Source of the DNA: Planctomycetaceae bacterium
GTDB taxonomy: Bacteria > Planctomycetota > Planctomycetia > Planctomycetales > Planctomycetaceae
DNA: 64,000 nucleotides
Assembly: GCA_947476295.1 (NCBI GenBank)
Contig: CANJQC010000006.1
Location: forward strand, 1 to 64,000
Direction: 5' to 3'
The position numbers were made by a program, and so were the translations under genes. Under the pieces are notes generated by a model. It searched no databases. It saw only the letters and a list, made by a program, of their open reading frames with translations, and was not told the origin of the DNA. Positions 1-9,875 of the stretch are shown here, piece by piece (position 1 is the stretch's first letter; the number at the start of each line of letters is the position of its first letter).

Positions 1-58
1 ACGAACGTTTTCTATGTGTGAGTGCTTTCGCCCAACCAATTTGCGTGGAAAAAAGATG

Positions 59-126
59 TAGAACACTAATCTGCACTAATCTTCGCTAATCCGGATTAGT
101 GAAGATCAGCGCAGATTAGTGTTCTA
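59..126. repeat. Near-perfect 68-bp palindrome (34-nt arms, 3 mismatches, no loop)
   Basis: TAGAACACTAATCTGCACTAATCTTCGCTAATCC followed directly by GGATTAGTGAAGATCAGCGCAGATTAGTGTTCTA. Confidence 0.9.
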
Positions 127-265
127 AATTCCTGAATAAAACCTTCGCACATAGAATCCGTTAGAGTCAGCAAAGTCCGGAAAATTTCCCCAGACGCACT
201 CAAATATGTCCCGCACGCCCATAGCCCTGTCCGAATGCCGTAAAACTAGGGACGCACGGCAATAG

Positions 266-2674
266 TTACGGCCCAGCAGATGTCTGGGTGGCTTCTGCGG
301 GACTTGCGGCTTTTGGATCCACTGTGTCCACCACGATAATCTCAATAATAAAAGTCCCACCTACACCGCCGCCAACAGCATTTTCGGAAAATCCTGTTTG
401 CCCGTTTGCTCCACCTGTCTGTATGACAACATCCATTGTGCGACGATGGCCGTTTGGCAAAGCTCTAACGCCTTCAATCCACCACAAACCCTTCGCCTGA
501 TCCGGGCGGCTGTAGCCGCTGGTTCGGCCCTCATAGTGGTTCGTCAGATCTTCGATGTCGCGTTTCTTTTGCGGCGTAAAGGTTGTGCGAGTGTAATAGA
601 CTTGCGTTGCTGCCGGAATTGCATCCTTAGCAGGTTCACTAGGTCCCCCTGGAAACTGCATCATTACCGATACTTCGGCGGTCGCATTCTTATGCAGCTT
701 GACCGGCAGCGTGTCGGTGTGCTGAATCATGCTGCCAGAATTTCGTCTCAATTCGTCGCGGAGAACCAGCACCAAACTTTCGGTGGCAGACGTCCACGAA
801 TCCATGATTCCCGGCGTTTCTTTCAACGGTCGAGTCCTTGGCAGTGATTTCAGAATTACGAGCATCCCGGGATCATGCACATCGGCAAACAACCCTGAAC
901 CTTTGAGCCCGTCCGATCCGGATGGATACAATCGCAAAAACGCTGAGCAAATCGCTTGTCGCACTTCGGCAACGGGAATTGTCGATGCAAGCAGAATCAC
1001 ATCGGACGCTGTAGACAGGTCGGTTGCCTTTTCTAACTGATTCACAATCGCAGCGACGGCCTTTGGGCTCCATAAAAAGCTGGCTCCCTTTGCCACAACC
1101 TCCGGTTCCATCGTTACTTTCGGCAGCAACGACGTCGCGGTAACCGCAGCGTTGCCACCAAGTGCGTTGATGCCGACTGGGCTGATGGCCACTGGGGTCA
1201 TACCCGAATCGTCTTCATCGTCACCACCACGCCTCAATCTAAAAATCGGTCTGGCCGGCAGACCTGATCCAGTGGCCACTCCTGAAACACCGCTAATTCC
1301 GCCGGGGTTTGCGGCAGGAAGCAGTGCGGTTTCTCCAAAGCCCGTGAGCTTATCCATTTGAGTCGCCGAGACTGCGGCAAGCATCCGCATGCACGCGATT
1401 CGGCTTTCCGGAGGGATCGGTGTTGCATTGTCCAGAAATGCCATCATGACCGGCTGAATCACGTTGGGATTTGAATCCATGTTTTGCATGAGACGTTCGA
1501 CCACAATTTCACAGTTCATCACGGCAGGCAATGGAGTCTTCACTGTCCCAGCAACGATTCCAAACACTGATTGCCACGCATCCTGTGAGTTGTTTGCGAT
1601 CAGGCCATCCACGACACGTTCCACCAACGCCCTGTCCGTCAACTGACCGCCGCCTGGTGGCGTATTTGCACCGAGCGCGTTGCCGCCAGCCGGATAGCCA
1701 GCCGGATAGCCAGCCGGATAGCCTGACGGATAGCCTGACGGATAGCCTGACGGCGTTGTGCCTTCCACATTTTGGTCAGGCAAATCATCGTTCTGGTCTT
1801 CTCTCTTCTTTCTTGACCTGCCACCCGACGCTGGGCCCGAAAGGTCTTCGATGCGGCCCGGAACTCCGCCGGCAATCGCGCTCACTCCGGCGCCTTGCGG
1901 CATGTACGTCACCGCTGCCTCCAGAATCATGGCCGTGACACTATCGACAGCGCTCGGCAACTCCATCACTCCGCTATTGTGATTCCTGTCGATGGATTTT
2001 CGCAACGAACTCTGTGGGGTGATGGATGGTGCCGGTGTAGCAATCGAACCCGGTGCAGCTCCGGCGGGCGCGGGGCTTGGCGGCGTTCCGTCGGCCTTTG
2101 TTTGAACAGGCGTTGCCGACGGATCGAGCAGAGTTGTCAGCAACACCGCTACGCCAGCATCGCCCGGTGCCGACTTCACCTTAAAGTCAATTGCGTCCAG
2201 AATTCTCGGGTCATGTTCACGAGCAGCCGACAAGAAATCTTCATCAGTCCATGCATCAAAGCTGTCTGGTCGAGCGGATTTGGCTGGCAACTGTGCGGCC
2301 TGCTGAATACTACCGACAGGAATACCACCCAAAAGAGGGGGCGCGCCAGAATCGTCAATATCGCCTGAACGTATTCTGAAACCGCCGGGCGGGGCGACTG
2401 GCGGCGCGATATTCTCAGTCGCTACAGGCGGCGGCGCATCTGTTTCGTCGGCATCATGCTTGCCTGCACTTTTTGGCGCAGCATCAACAACGGGCATCGC
2501 GTCAGGAACAGGCATTTCCGGCGTGGCAGCAGGCGACGAGTCTCCCGAAGTTCCGGCATCACTGGTCGCCGGTTCCTCTCCGCCGCCACAGCCAGCCAAC
2601 GCGACAAGGCAGCAAACGCCAATCGCGGCTAAAATACTGCGACGCATCGGACCCAACTGATCTGACAGACTCAT
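266..2674 (-). CDS. Putative lipoprotein of unknown function with Gly-Tyr-Pro tandem repeat
   Basis: ORF; likely start MSLSDQLGPMRRSILAAIGVCCLVALAGCGGG (lipobox LAGC); the 99 residues upstream in the ORF look non-coding. Confidence 0.75.
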   Translation of the reverse strand: MSLSDQLGPMRRSILAAIGVCCLVALAGCGGGEEPATSDAGTSGDSSPAATPEMPVPDAMPVVDAAPKSAGKHDADETDAPPPVATENIAPPVAPPGGFRIRSGDIDDSGAPPLLGGIPVGSIQQAAQLPAKSARPDSFDAWTDEDFLSAAREHDPRILDAIDFKVKSAPGDAGVAVLLTTLLDPSATPVQTKADGTPPSPAPAGAAPGSIATPAPSITPQSSLRKSIDRNHNSGVMELPSAVDSVTAMILEAAVTYMPQGAGVSAIAGGVPGRIEDLSGPASGGRSRKKREDQNDDLPDQNVEGTTPSGYPSGYPSGYPAGYPAGYPAGGNALGANTPPGGGQLTDRALVERVVDGLIANNSQDAWQSVFGIVAGTVKTPLPAVMNCEIVVERLMQNMDSNPNVIQPVMMAFLDNATPIPPESRIACMRMLAAVSATQMDKLTGFGETALLPAANPGGISGVSGVATGSGLPARPIFRLRRGGDDEDDSGMTPVAISPVGINALGGNAAVTATSLLPKVTMEPEVVAKGASFLWSPKAVAAIVNQLEKATDLSTASDVILLASTIPVAEVRQAICSAFLRLYPSGSDGLKGSGLFADVHDPGMLVILKSLPRTRPLKETPGIMDSWTSATESLVLVLRDELRRNSGSMIQHTDTLPVKLHKNATAEVSVMMQFPGGPSEPAKDAIPAATQVYYTRTTFTPQKKRDIEDLTNHYEGRTSGYSRPDQAKGLWWIEGVRALPNGHRRTMDVVIQTGGANGQTGFSENAVGGGVGGTFIIEIIVVDTVDPKAASPAEATQTSAGP
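1687..1752. repeat. 12-bp tandem repeat (CCAGCCGGATAG / CCTGACGGATAG), about 5.5 copies
   Basis: Direct reading; encodes GYPSGYPSGYPAGYPAGYPAGG in the lipoprotein. Confidence 0.9.
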
Positions 2675-3219
2675 CTGAACGACTCCGCGTGCGTCTACAG
2701 CCACCCCGGGAAAATCCCCTGATTTTTGCGGCAACTGGCGACTGGCCGACTTGTTCAGATTATCACGCGCGGTTGCCCGCTTGCAAGCTGCTCCCCGCAA
2801 TTCGTCATTTCGATGCGAAACTGTGAATCCTCGGCTGCAGTTCAGCTTTGTTGGAGTGTCACGACAATTTTGCCACGACCTTGTTGCTGCGACATACCTT
2901 TTGTCAAAAACGAGCCGCAAGTGTCGTACGGAGCAGACAGCCCCCTCTCCGCGGAACAAAACCCATCCCATTTTCGGAAGGCAGGTATAAGAGTTGCATC
3001 AATTCAGAAAATTTTAAATCAACAGCCCGCTGGCGTGGAGCCTAAAGGTGTGTGTGAGAAAAACACCTCGATCGGTCGTAAAACATGCCACGGGAATTCC
3101 CGTTGGCCGATCGACCGAGTTACCGTACACCCACTGCGTCACTGTGCCGGAGGGCTTACGCCCCTCGCCCGCCAGGTTTTGCAGAACCAACAATCCACTT
3201 AACGTGTCACACTGAGACG

Positions 3220-6200
3220 ATGTCTACTCTCCGGGAAATTGAACAGTCTATTTCGCTCGCCATGGAGGCGGATCAGTTTTCGCTGCGCAAATTGTTGCGG
3301 ACCGTGAAGGATTCGGAGAAGTCCGGCAAGCCGTTTGATCGTACGCTGGATAAGCTGCAAGGACTGCTGCAGAAGTCACTTCAGCGACGCGAACAACGGG
3401 CAGTATGGCAGCCTCGACTGGACTGGGACGAAGAGCTTCCCGTTGTCGCGCGTAAGCAGGAGATCATCGATGCGATTCGTGATCACCAGGTGATCGTACT
3501 CTGCGGCGAAACGGGCTCAGGAAAATCGACGCAGTTGCCGAAGATCCTGATCGAAATGGGACGCGGACTCTCGGGAGTCATCGGACACACTCAGCCGCGT
3601 CGTATTGCAGCTCGATCGGTCGCTGCGCGGCTGGCGGAAGAAATGAACTGCCGACTCGGGCAGGAAGTTGGTTTTCGCATTCGCTTTACGGACAGCAGCG
3701 GGCCTAACACGCGCGTGCGTCTGATGACCGACGGAATCCTGCTGGCGGAAACTCAGACGGATCGTTTTCTTGATCAATACGACACGATCATCATCGACGA
3801 AGCGCACGAGCGATCTTTGAACATCGACTTCCTGCTGGGGTATCTCAAACGTCTGCTGCCTAAGCGGCGCGATCTGAAGGTGATCATCACATCGGCGACG
3901 ATTGATGCCGCGCGGTTTGCCGACCATTTTGGGCAATTGTGCCCCGACACTTCGTGGCGGGAACTTAACTTCGGTGCAACGAACGTCGCCCCATCTGGAG
4001 CAACTATTGAAGGTGGGCAGGATCGAAGTATGACGCAATCCCGCCACGGACTGTCGGGGCACATTCAGCCAGCTCCGGTGCTGCAGATTTCGGGGCGCAT
4101 GTATCCGGTCGATATTCGGTATCGACCGCTGGACGATCCCGATGCCGTAATGGGAGAAGACGACAACCGCCAAATGCGCGACTGGCTCGATGGCGTCACC
4201 GATGCCGTGGAAGAAGTCACGGCAAATGACTCCGGACACATCCTTGTCTTCCTGCCAACCGAACGTGACATTCGCGAAGCCGCAAAGGTCCTCGGCGGAC
4301 GACGATTTCGCGGCGACACGCCACAAATGCCGACTGAGATCGTCCCGCTGTTCGGACGACTGTCGATGGCCGATCAGACGAAGGTCTTTTCTCCGTATGG
4401 GCATCGGCGGATCGTGCTCGCGACCAACGTTGCCGAATCGTCACTCACCGTGCCAGGTATCCGTTATGTCGTCGATACAGGAACGGCCCGCATCAGTCGC
4501 TATTCGGCACGATCCCGCATGCAGCGCCTGCCCATTGAGCCGGTTTCTCAGGCGTCAGCCAATCAGCGAGCCGGGCGTTGCGGACGTGTGGGCCCCGGCA
4601 TCTGCATTCGTCTGTACAGCCAGGAAGACTTCAACGGCCGCGAAGCATTTACCGCTCCGGAGATTCAGCGGACAAATCTCGCAGCCGTGATTCTTCGTAC
4701 GATCAATTTGCGACTTGGAAATATCGAAGAATTTCCGTTCCTTGATCCGCCGCGTTCGACCACAGTGCGGGAAGGCTACAAGACGCTCGAAGAACTTGGA
4801 GCCATCACGCCCGAAGGTGAGATGACCGAGATCGGTCGCCGCATGGCAATGCTGCCCGTCGATCCGCGCATCAGCCGCATGATTCTGGCCGCCGTCGATG
4901 AACACGCACTGCCGGAAGTTCTCGCCATCGCCGCATTGCTGGAGAGTCAGGATCCGCGCGAACGCCCGATTGAAAAACAGCAGGCGGCTGATGAGGCTCA
5001 TAGGAAATTCTACAACCGCGATTCCGACTTTCTGACAATTCTAAATCTGTGGGATGCATGGCACGACAAACAGAAGACGGTTTCGCACAGTCAGGTCCGC
5101 AAATGGTGCCAGCAGAATTTTCTTTCATACATGCGGATGCGGGAATGGGTGGATGTGCATGCGCAGCTGAAGGACTTGCTGGCGGAAAGCGATGATCCGG
5201 CGATTGCAAAAGCCGCAAAGGCGCTGCATGAAAGGCACCGAGGTGAGCGGCAGGGCGTCAGCCCTCCGAGCAAAGCGCAGAACCCGAACGACCAAAAACG
5301 AAACACCAACGAGAAAAATCAACCCAACTCGCCGCAGAAGAACAAGACATCGCAGAAGAACAGCGCACTCGGAGGGCTGACGCCCTGCCGCTCGCCGAAC
5401 GAGACTCGCCACAACGACTTTGCAGCAACTCACAAAGCTCTGATGACCGGCCTGCTGGCCAATATCGGTTGCCAGACACCGAACGGCGATTTCATTGGAG
5501 CCGGCGGAAACAATCTTGCGATCTGGCCAGGTTCAGCACTCGCCCCCAAAGGCGCGAAGTGGTTCGTTGCCGGCGAACTGGTTGAAACCAGCCGTCGATT
5601 TGCTAGGACCATCGCACGCATTCAGCCTGAATGGATCGAACCACTCGCCGGACACCTGATCACGCGAGAGTATTCGGAGCCGCACTGGGATCCGGTCGCG
5701 GGCAACATCATGGTCTTTGAAAAGGTCAGCCTCTGGGGACTGCCGATTGTCACACGGCGCAAGGTGACGTACGCGAAAGTCGATCCTGTGAAGTCGCGTG
5801 AGATGCTGATTCAGCACGGGCTGGTCGAGTTTGGTTTGCTGTTTGGGGATTCCGACACTGACGGCGATCCAGGCGAAGACTACGACGATGAAGAAGAACT
5901 GTTGTTGGGAGGTGCCACAAAAGTCCGCCCCGGCCGCAGCACGACATCGAACACGTCGGCGAAGCGGAAAGGCTGGGGGCATGAGTTTCCGTTTCTCAAG
6001 CACAACCACGATGTGCTGGAACAGCTCAAGGACCTCCAGGCTCGCACGCGATCGCATCATCTGATTCCGGGCGACGAAACACTGTTCGATTTTTACGCAG
6101 CGCAGATTCCCGAAGAATGCAGTGACCGGGATCGCCTGCGACGCTGGTTTCAGCGAACCGTGACTCGTAATGCCAGGCTGCTGCAATTCGACATCAACCA

Positions 6201-7632
6201 GTTTGCTGATGAAGCGCATCGCTTTGAACAAGCGGCCATGTTTCCTGAATCCTCGCAGTTCGGCGCCATGCATTTGCCGCTGTCGTATCAGCTCGATCCG
6301 GGTTGCGATGCCGACGGAGTGACTGTCACCGTTCCAGTCGAGGGACTCGGTCAACTCACCGACACGCGACTGGAATGGCTGGTACCCGGGCTGCTCGAAC
6401 AGAAAGTGCTGGCACTGATTCGCGCGTTACCAAAGAACCTGCGTCGTCATTTTGTACCAGCGCCTGACACGGCCAAACTGGTTTACTCTGACCTAGAATT
6501 TGGCAAAGGTGACTTATTGACTGGCGTCGCGTCACGACTGTCGCAACTCGGCGGTGAACGGTTCGATTCGCGTGAGTTTGATTTGAGCACGATCGCGGAT
6601 CATCTGAAGTTTAATATCTGCGTCGTTGACGATCAGCGTAAGAAGATCATCGAAGGCCGCGAGTTGAAAGACTTGCGAGCCACCCTGATTCAAAGATCAC
6701 AGGCGGCCTTCGCTTCCGCAGAAAAGTCTGCGGCCGTGAGTGGCCCGTCGCCGGAGGAAGCCAAATGGACGCGAACGGGATTCAAGGCGTGGGATTGGTT
6801 CGACATTCCGGAACACATCGAAATCAAACGCGCGGGAATGTTACTGCGTTCATTTCCCACGCTGCGTGACGACGGTGAAACGGTTGGTCTGATGCTGTGC
6901 CAGACTCCTGAAGAGGCATCGCGGATTCTTCGCAAGGGGTTGCAAAAGCTGATTCTGATCGCCGAACGAAAGCGAATCCTTATTCAGATCGGCAACATGC
7001 CACAGATTGGCCAGGTGAAACTGCTTTCGTCGTCGATCAAAGGGCTGGAGCTGATGAACCATCTGTCGCTGCTGATGGTGGAACGTGCCTGGCTGTCCGA
7101 TCAACCGCTGGCGCGAACGAAAGGAGCGTTCGACAGAACTCTTCAGCGTGGCCGCGAACGACTGGGCGTCATCGCGCAGGAATTCGTGCAGTTCATGCCG
7201 CATCTGTTTCAGCAGTACCATGAAACTCGCCGAACGCTTGACCAAACGCGTGGCCCCGGCTGGGATCATTTGTTGAACAGCATGAAGACGCAACTGACCG
7301 CTCTCGTGCATCCGGCATTTCTGATTGAAACGCCGTGGCCGTGGCTGATCCAGTACCCGCGTTATTTCATGGGCATCCGCCAGCGTCTTCAGCGATTGTC
7401 ATCCGGCGGTTTGAAAACTGAGCAATCGATCGAAAGCGAATTCGCGCCGTGGCTGGCGCGTTATGAGCAAACTCTTAAAGACCATCAGCGTCAACACCGC
7501 ATTGACCCGATGCTGACACACTACCGCTGGATGCTGGAAGAATTCCGCATCCAGATGTTCGCCCAAAAACTAGGCACTGCCATCAGCGTGTCTGCGGCAA
7601 AGCTCGAAGAACAATGGGCGAGGATTTTGTAG
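3220..7632 (+). CDS. hrpA: ATP-dependent RNA helicase HrpA (DEAH box), with two in-frame palindromic insertions
   Basis: GETGSGKSTQLPK, DEAHERS, SATIDAARF, QRAGRCGRVGPG motifs; HrpA-type C-terminal region; start MSTLREIEQ. Confidence 0.93.
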   Translation: MSTLREIEQSISLAMEADQFSLRKLLRTVKDSEKSGKPFDRTLDKLQGLLQKSLQRREQRAVWQPRLDWDEELPVVARKQEIIDAIRDHQVIVLCGETGSGKSTQLPKILIEMGRGLSGVIGHTQPRRIAARSVAARLAEEMNCRLGQEVGFRIRFTDSSGPNTRVRLMTDGILLAETQTDRFLDQYDTIIIDEAHERSLNIDFLLGYLKRLLPKRRDLKVIITSATIDAARFADHFGQLCPDTSWRELNFGATNVAPSGATIEGGQDRSMTQSRHGLSGHIQPAPVLQISGRMYPVDIRYRPLDDPDAVMGEDDNRQMRDWLDGVTDAVEEVTANDSGHILVFLPTERDIREAAKVLGGRRFRGDTPQMPTEIVPLFGRLSMADQTKVFSPYGHRRIVLATNVAESSLTVPGIRYVVDTGTARISRYSARSRMQRLPIEPVSQASANQRAGRCGRVGPGICIRLYSQEDFNGREAFTAPEIQRTNLAAVILRTINLRLGNIEEFPFLDPPRSTTVREGYKTLEELGAITPEGEMTEIGRRMAMLPVDPRISRMILAAVDEHALPEVLAIAALLESQDPRERPIEKQQAADEAHRKFYNRDSDFLTILNLWDAWHDKQKTVSHSQVRKWCQQNFLSYMRMREWVDVHAQLKDLLAESDDPAIAKAAKALHERHRGERQGVSPPSKAQNPNDQKRNTNEKNQPNSPQKNKTSQKNSALGGLTPCRSPNETRHNDFAATHKALMTGLLANIGCQTPNGDFIGAGGNNLAIWPGSALAPKGAKWFVAGELVETSRRFARTIARIQPEWIEPLAGHLITREYSEPHWDPVAGNIMVFEKVSLWGLPIVTRRKVTYAKVDPVKSREMLIQHGLVEFGLLFGDSDTDGDPGEDYDDEEELLLGGATKVRPGRSTTSNTSAKRKGWGHEFPFLKHNHDVLEQLKDLQARTRSHHLIPGDETLFDFYAAQIPEECSDRDRLRRWFQRTVTRNARLLQFDINQFADEAHRFEQAAMFPESSQFGAMHLPLSYQLDPGCDADGVTVTVPVEGLGQLTDTRLEWLVPGLLEQKVLALIRALPKNLRRHFVPAPDTAKLVYSDLEFGKGDLLTGVASRLSQLGGERFDSREFDLSTIADHLKFNICVVDDQRKKIIEGRELKDLRATLIQRSQAAFASAEKSAAVSGPSPEEAKWTRTGFKAWDWFDIPEHIEIKRAGMLLRSFPTLRDDGETVGLMLCQTPEEASRILRKGLQKLILIAERKRILIQIGNMPQIGQVKLLSSSIKGLELMNHLSLLMVERAWLSDQPLARTKGAFDRTLQRGRERLGVIAQEFVQFMPHLFQQYHETRRTLDQTRGPGWDHLLNSMKTQLTALVHPAFLIETPWPWLIQYPRYFMGIRQRLQRLSSGGLKTEQSIESEFAPWLARYEQTLKDHQRQHRIDPMLTHYRWMLEEFRIQMFAQKLGTAISVSAAKLEEQWARIL
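3939..4062. repeat. Inverted-repeat element inside hrpA (24-nt arms, 2 mismatches)
   Basis: GTGCCCCGACACTTCGTGGCGGGA (3939-3962) and TCCCGCCACGGACTGTCGGGGCAC (4039-4062). Confidence 0.88.
5242..5396. repeat. Inverted-repeat element inside hrpA (29-nt arms, 1 mismatch)
   Basis: GGTGAGCGGCAGGGCGTCAGCCCTCCGAG (5242-5270) and CTCGGAGGGCTGACGCCCTGCCGCTCGCC (5368-5396). Confidence 0.92.
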
Positions 7633-7921
7633 CGATGCAAATCAGTCGGCAACCCGGGAAGCATTAGCTCCCTGACTCTGCGATTCAATTCCACAGGCAC
7701 TAAAGCAACTTCCCGAGAAGCGATGAAAGACGATCTCCGGACGCCGTCTTAATGCTGAATCAACGGATGTGGGCTGTAGTCTGCATGCCTGCACCTGAAC
7801 GGAGTACTGCTTGCAATACGTCAGACTTTCTGTCATCGTGGCTAGCCTAAAACGACTCCTGACCCGCTGAGGTGCGCTTTGACTTTGGCTCGTTTTTTCC
7901 CGACGACGAATCCTTCCTTCC

Positions 7922-8896
7922 ATGAGTGCATTGCAACACAAAAAAGTTGACACTCGAGTTGTTGTCGAGACGCCTGAGGGCGCAGATTTTCAATTCGTAA
8001 TTGCTGGCCCTGGAAAGCGTGTCATTGCATGGCTTATCGACAGGCTCATCCAGGCCGGAATCATTACCCTTGTGGGGATCCTGAAGCTTTTCCTGTTGCC
8101 ATTTGGTGAAGCGGGCGCCGGACTGGGTGTCGGCGGAACCCTGATCATTTCTTTTCTGCTCGACTGGTTTTACTTCAGTCTGTTCGAAGCGTACTGGAAT
8201 GGTCAAACACCCGGCAAGCGGGCTCAGGGGCTTCGTGTGGTCAGAACGAACGGCACACCGATCGATGCCTCCAGCGCCATCGGCAGAAACTTTCTGCGTG
8301 CGGCCGACATGCTTCCGTTCTTCTACACCATCGGTATGATCTCGATGCTGATGACACGCCGTTTGCAGCGGCTGGGTGATCTGGTGTTCGACACCATGGT
8401 CATTGACGAACGCCGCGAATGGATCAGCCGAGCAGGAGGACTCACCGCCAACATTGAAGCCATTCCACGTTCTGAGTGCCCGCGACGCTTCAGTGTTCCT
8501 GAACGCACATTGGCGGTTGTCGAACGGCTGTTCGAATCAGATCGTATTATTTCGGAAGCACGACGCGAAGAGATTGCTCGACCTTTGAGCGAAGCACTGC
8601 GAAAACGACTGGGATACGTCGATCCGCAGCCGGACCCGCACAATCCGCATATATTTTTTCGCACGCAGGGTTTTCGGCAGACGTTGTTCCTGCTGCGAGT
8701 CCTAAAGACTTTCGCTGAAAATCCTGAAGGCACAAAGTTCGCGGCGAAAGACACAGGCGATAAGCGTCCGACCTCTGTGGCTGCGAGCCGCAAGCAACTC
8801 CTTGCCGCGAAAACAGACGACTTTGTCACCTCGGAGCTTGCCAACTTTCTGGCGGATGATGCCGCAGACAGAGGAAGGGCTCGTCGTGAACCGTGA
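7922..8896 (+). CDS. RDD family membrane protein
   Basis: PGKRVIAWLIDRLIQ...GQTPGKRAQGLRVVRTNGTPI RDD-type signature and TM segments. Confidence 0.85.
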   Translation: MSALQHKKVDTRVVVETPEGADFQFVIAGPGKRVIAWLIDRLIQAGIITLVGILKLFLLPFGEAGAGLGVGGTLIISFLLDWFYFSLFEAYWNGQTPGKRAQGLRVVRTNGTPIDASSAIGRNFLRAADMLPFFYTIGMISMLMTRRLQRLGDLVFDTMVIDERREWISRAGGLTANIEAIPRSECPRRFSVPERTLAVVERLFESDRIISEARREEIARPLSEALRKRLGYVDPQPDPHNPHIFFRTQGFRQTLFLLRVLKTFAENPEGTKFAAKDTGDKRPTSVAASRKQLLAAKTDDFVTSELANFLADDAADRGRARREP

Positions 8897-9875
8897 ACGC
8901 TTCATTCGACAGCGCCGATCGGACTGGCAACGCTTTGAGACGCTTGTGTCCCGGTTGCGCGGGAATCGACAGCGAAAATGGGCCAGCCGCGACGTCTCTG
9001 ACCTTTCGCGATTATATCGATCGATCTGCTACGACCTGTCTCTGGTGCAGTCGCGGGAATGGGGCGCTCGACTGGAACTCTACCTGAACGATCTGGTCGC
9101 GCAGGGACACAATGCACTGTACCGATCAGCCCCGATGTCGCTCTCGGTGGTCTGGGATTTTTTTGCGTTTGATTTTCCGCGGACTTTTCGTCGCCGCATT
9201 CGAGCATTCTCGCTGGCCCTGTCATTGTTTTTGATTCCGCTTCTGGTATCCACATTTGTGGGCTGGCAGCGACCGGACGTCGCAGAAATGATTGCTGGAA
9301 AGGAATCGCTGGAAGCCGCTCGCCAGAACTTCGGCCAGGAACTTTATACCGGCGTGGATGCTGAATACGCCGGACAGCGATCGCAAATGGCAGGTTTCTA
9401 CGTCAAGAACAACACGGGGATCGCGTTTCAGGCATACGCGATGGGAGCCTTTGTCGGACTGGGCACTTGCTTCATTTTGCTGTCGAATGGAATCTCTATC
9501 GGCATGGTCACGGGATACATTTTGTCAGCCGGTCAGCCGACGACCGAGAACTTTTTTAGCTTTGCTGTTTCGCACGGCTCATTTGAACTTACAGCAATTG
9601 TAATTGCGGGCGGCGGTGGATTTGTGCTGGCTCAGGGTATTCTGTTTCCCGGACAACGCACGAGAATGGATTCGTTACGCCACCACGGTCTGGAATCTCT
9701 GAAACTTGCCTTGGGAGCCGGTGCGATGCTGGCGATTGCGGCAATGCTGGAAGGCTACTTTTCGCCGCTGCCTATTCCGGCGAGTATCAAGTACGTGGTC
9801 GGTTCCTGCCTGTGGCTGCTGGTGATTTCTTACCTGTCGTTTGCTGGCCGAGGAGGCCCTGCAAATGAAGGTTGA
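8859..9875 (+). CDS. Stage II sporulation protein M-like (SpoIIM family) membrane protein
   Basis: ERFIRQRRSDWQRFETL...DLSRLYRSICYDL start and multi-TM C-terminus; GTG at 8886 is an alternative start; follows RDD gene. Confidence 0.8.
   Translation: MPQTEEGLVVNRERFIRQRRSDWQRFETLVSRLRGNRQRKWASRDVSDLSRLYRSICYDLSLVQSREWGARLELYLNDLVAQGHNALYRSAPMSLSVVWDFFAFDFPRTFRRRIRAFSLALSLFLIPLLVSTFVGWQRPDVAEMIAGKESLEAARQNFGQELYTGVDAEYAGQRSQMAGFYVKNNTGIAFQAYAMGAFVGLGTCFILLSNGISIGMVTGYILSAGQPTTENFFSFAVSHGSFELTAIVIAGGGGFVLAQGILFPGQRTRMDSLRHHGLESLKLALGAGAMLAIAAMLEGYFSPLPIPASIKYVVGSCLWLLVISYLSFAGRGGPANEG

Noticed and set aside
3517-4404. Long antisense ORF in hrpA (295 aa, minus)
   Set aside because: Mirror of a strongly supported coding frame; composition is Arg/Ser/Gln rich with no recognisable motifs.
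5533-6354. Antisense ORF in hrpA (273 aa, minus)
   Set aside because: Fully overlaps hrpA and shows no domain-like pattern.
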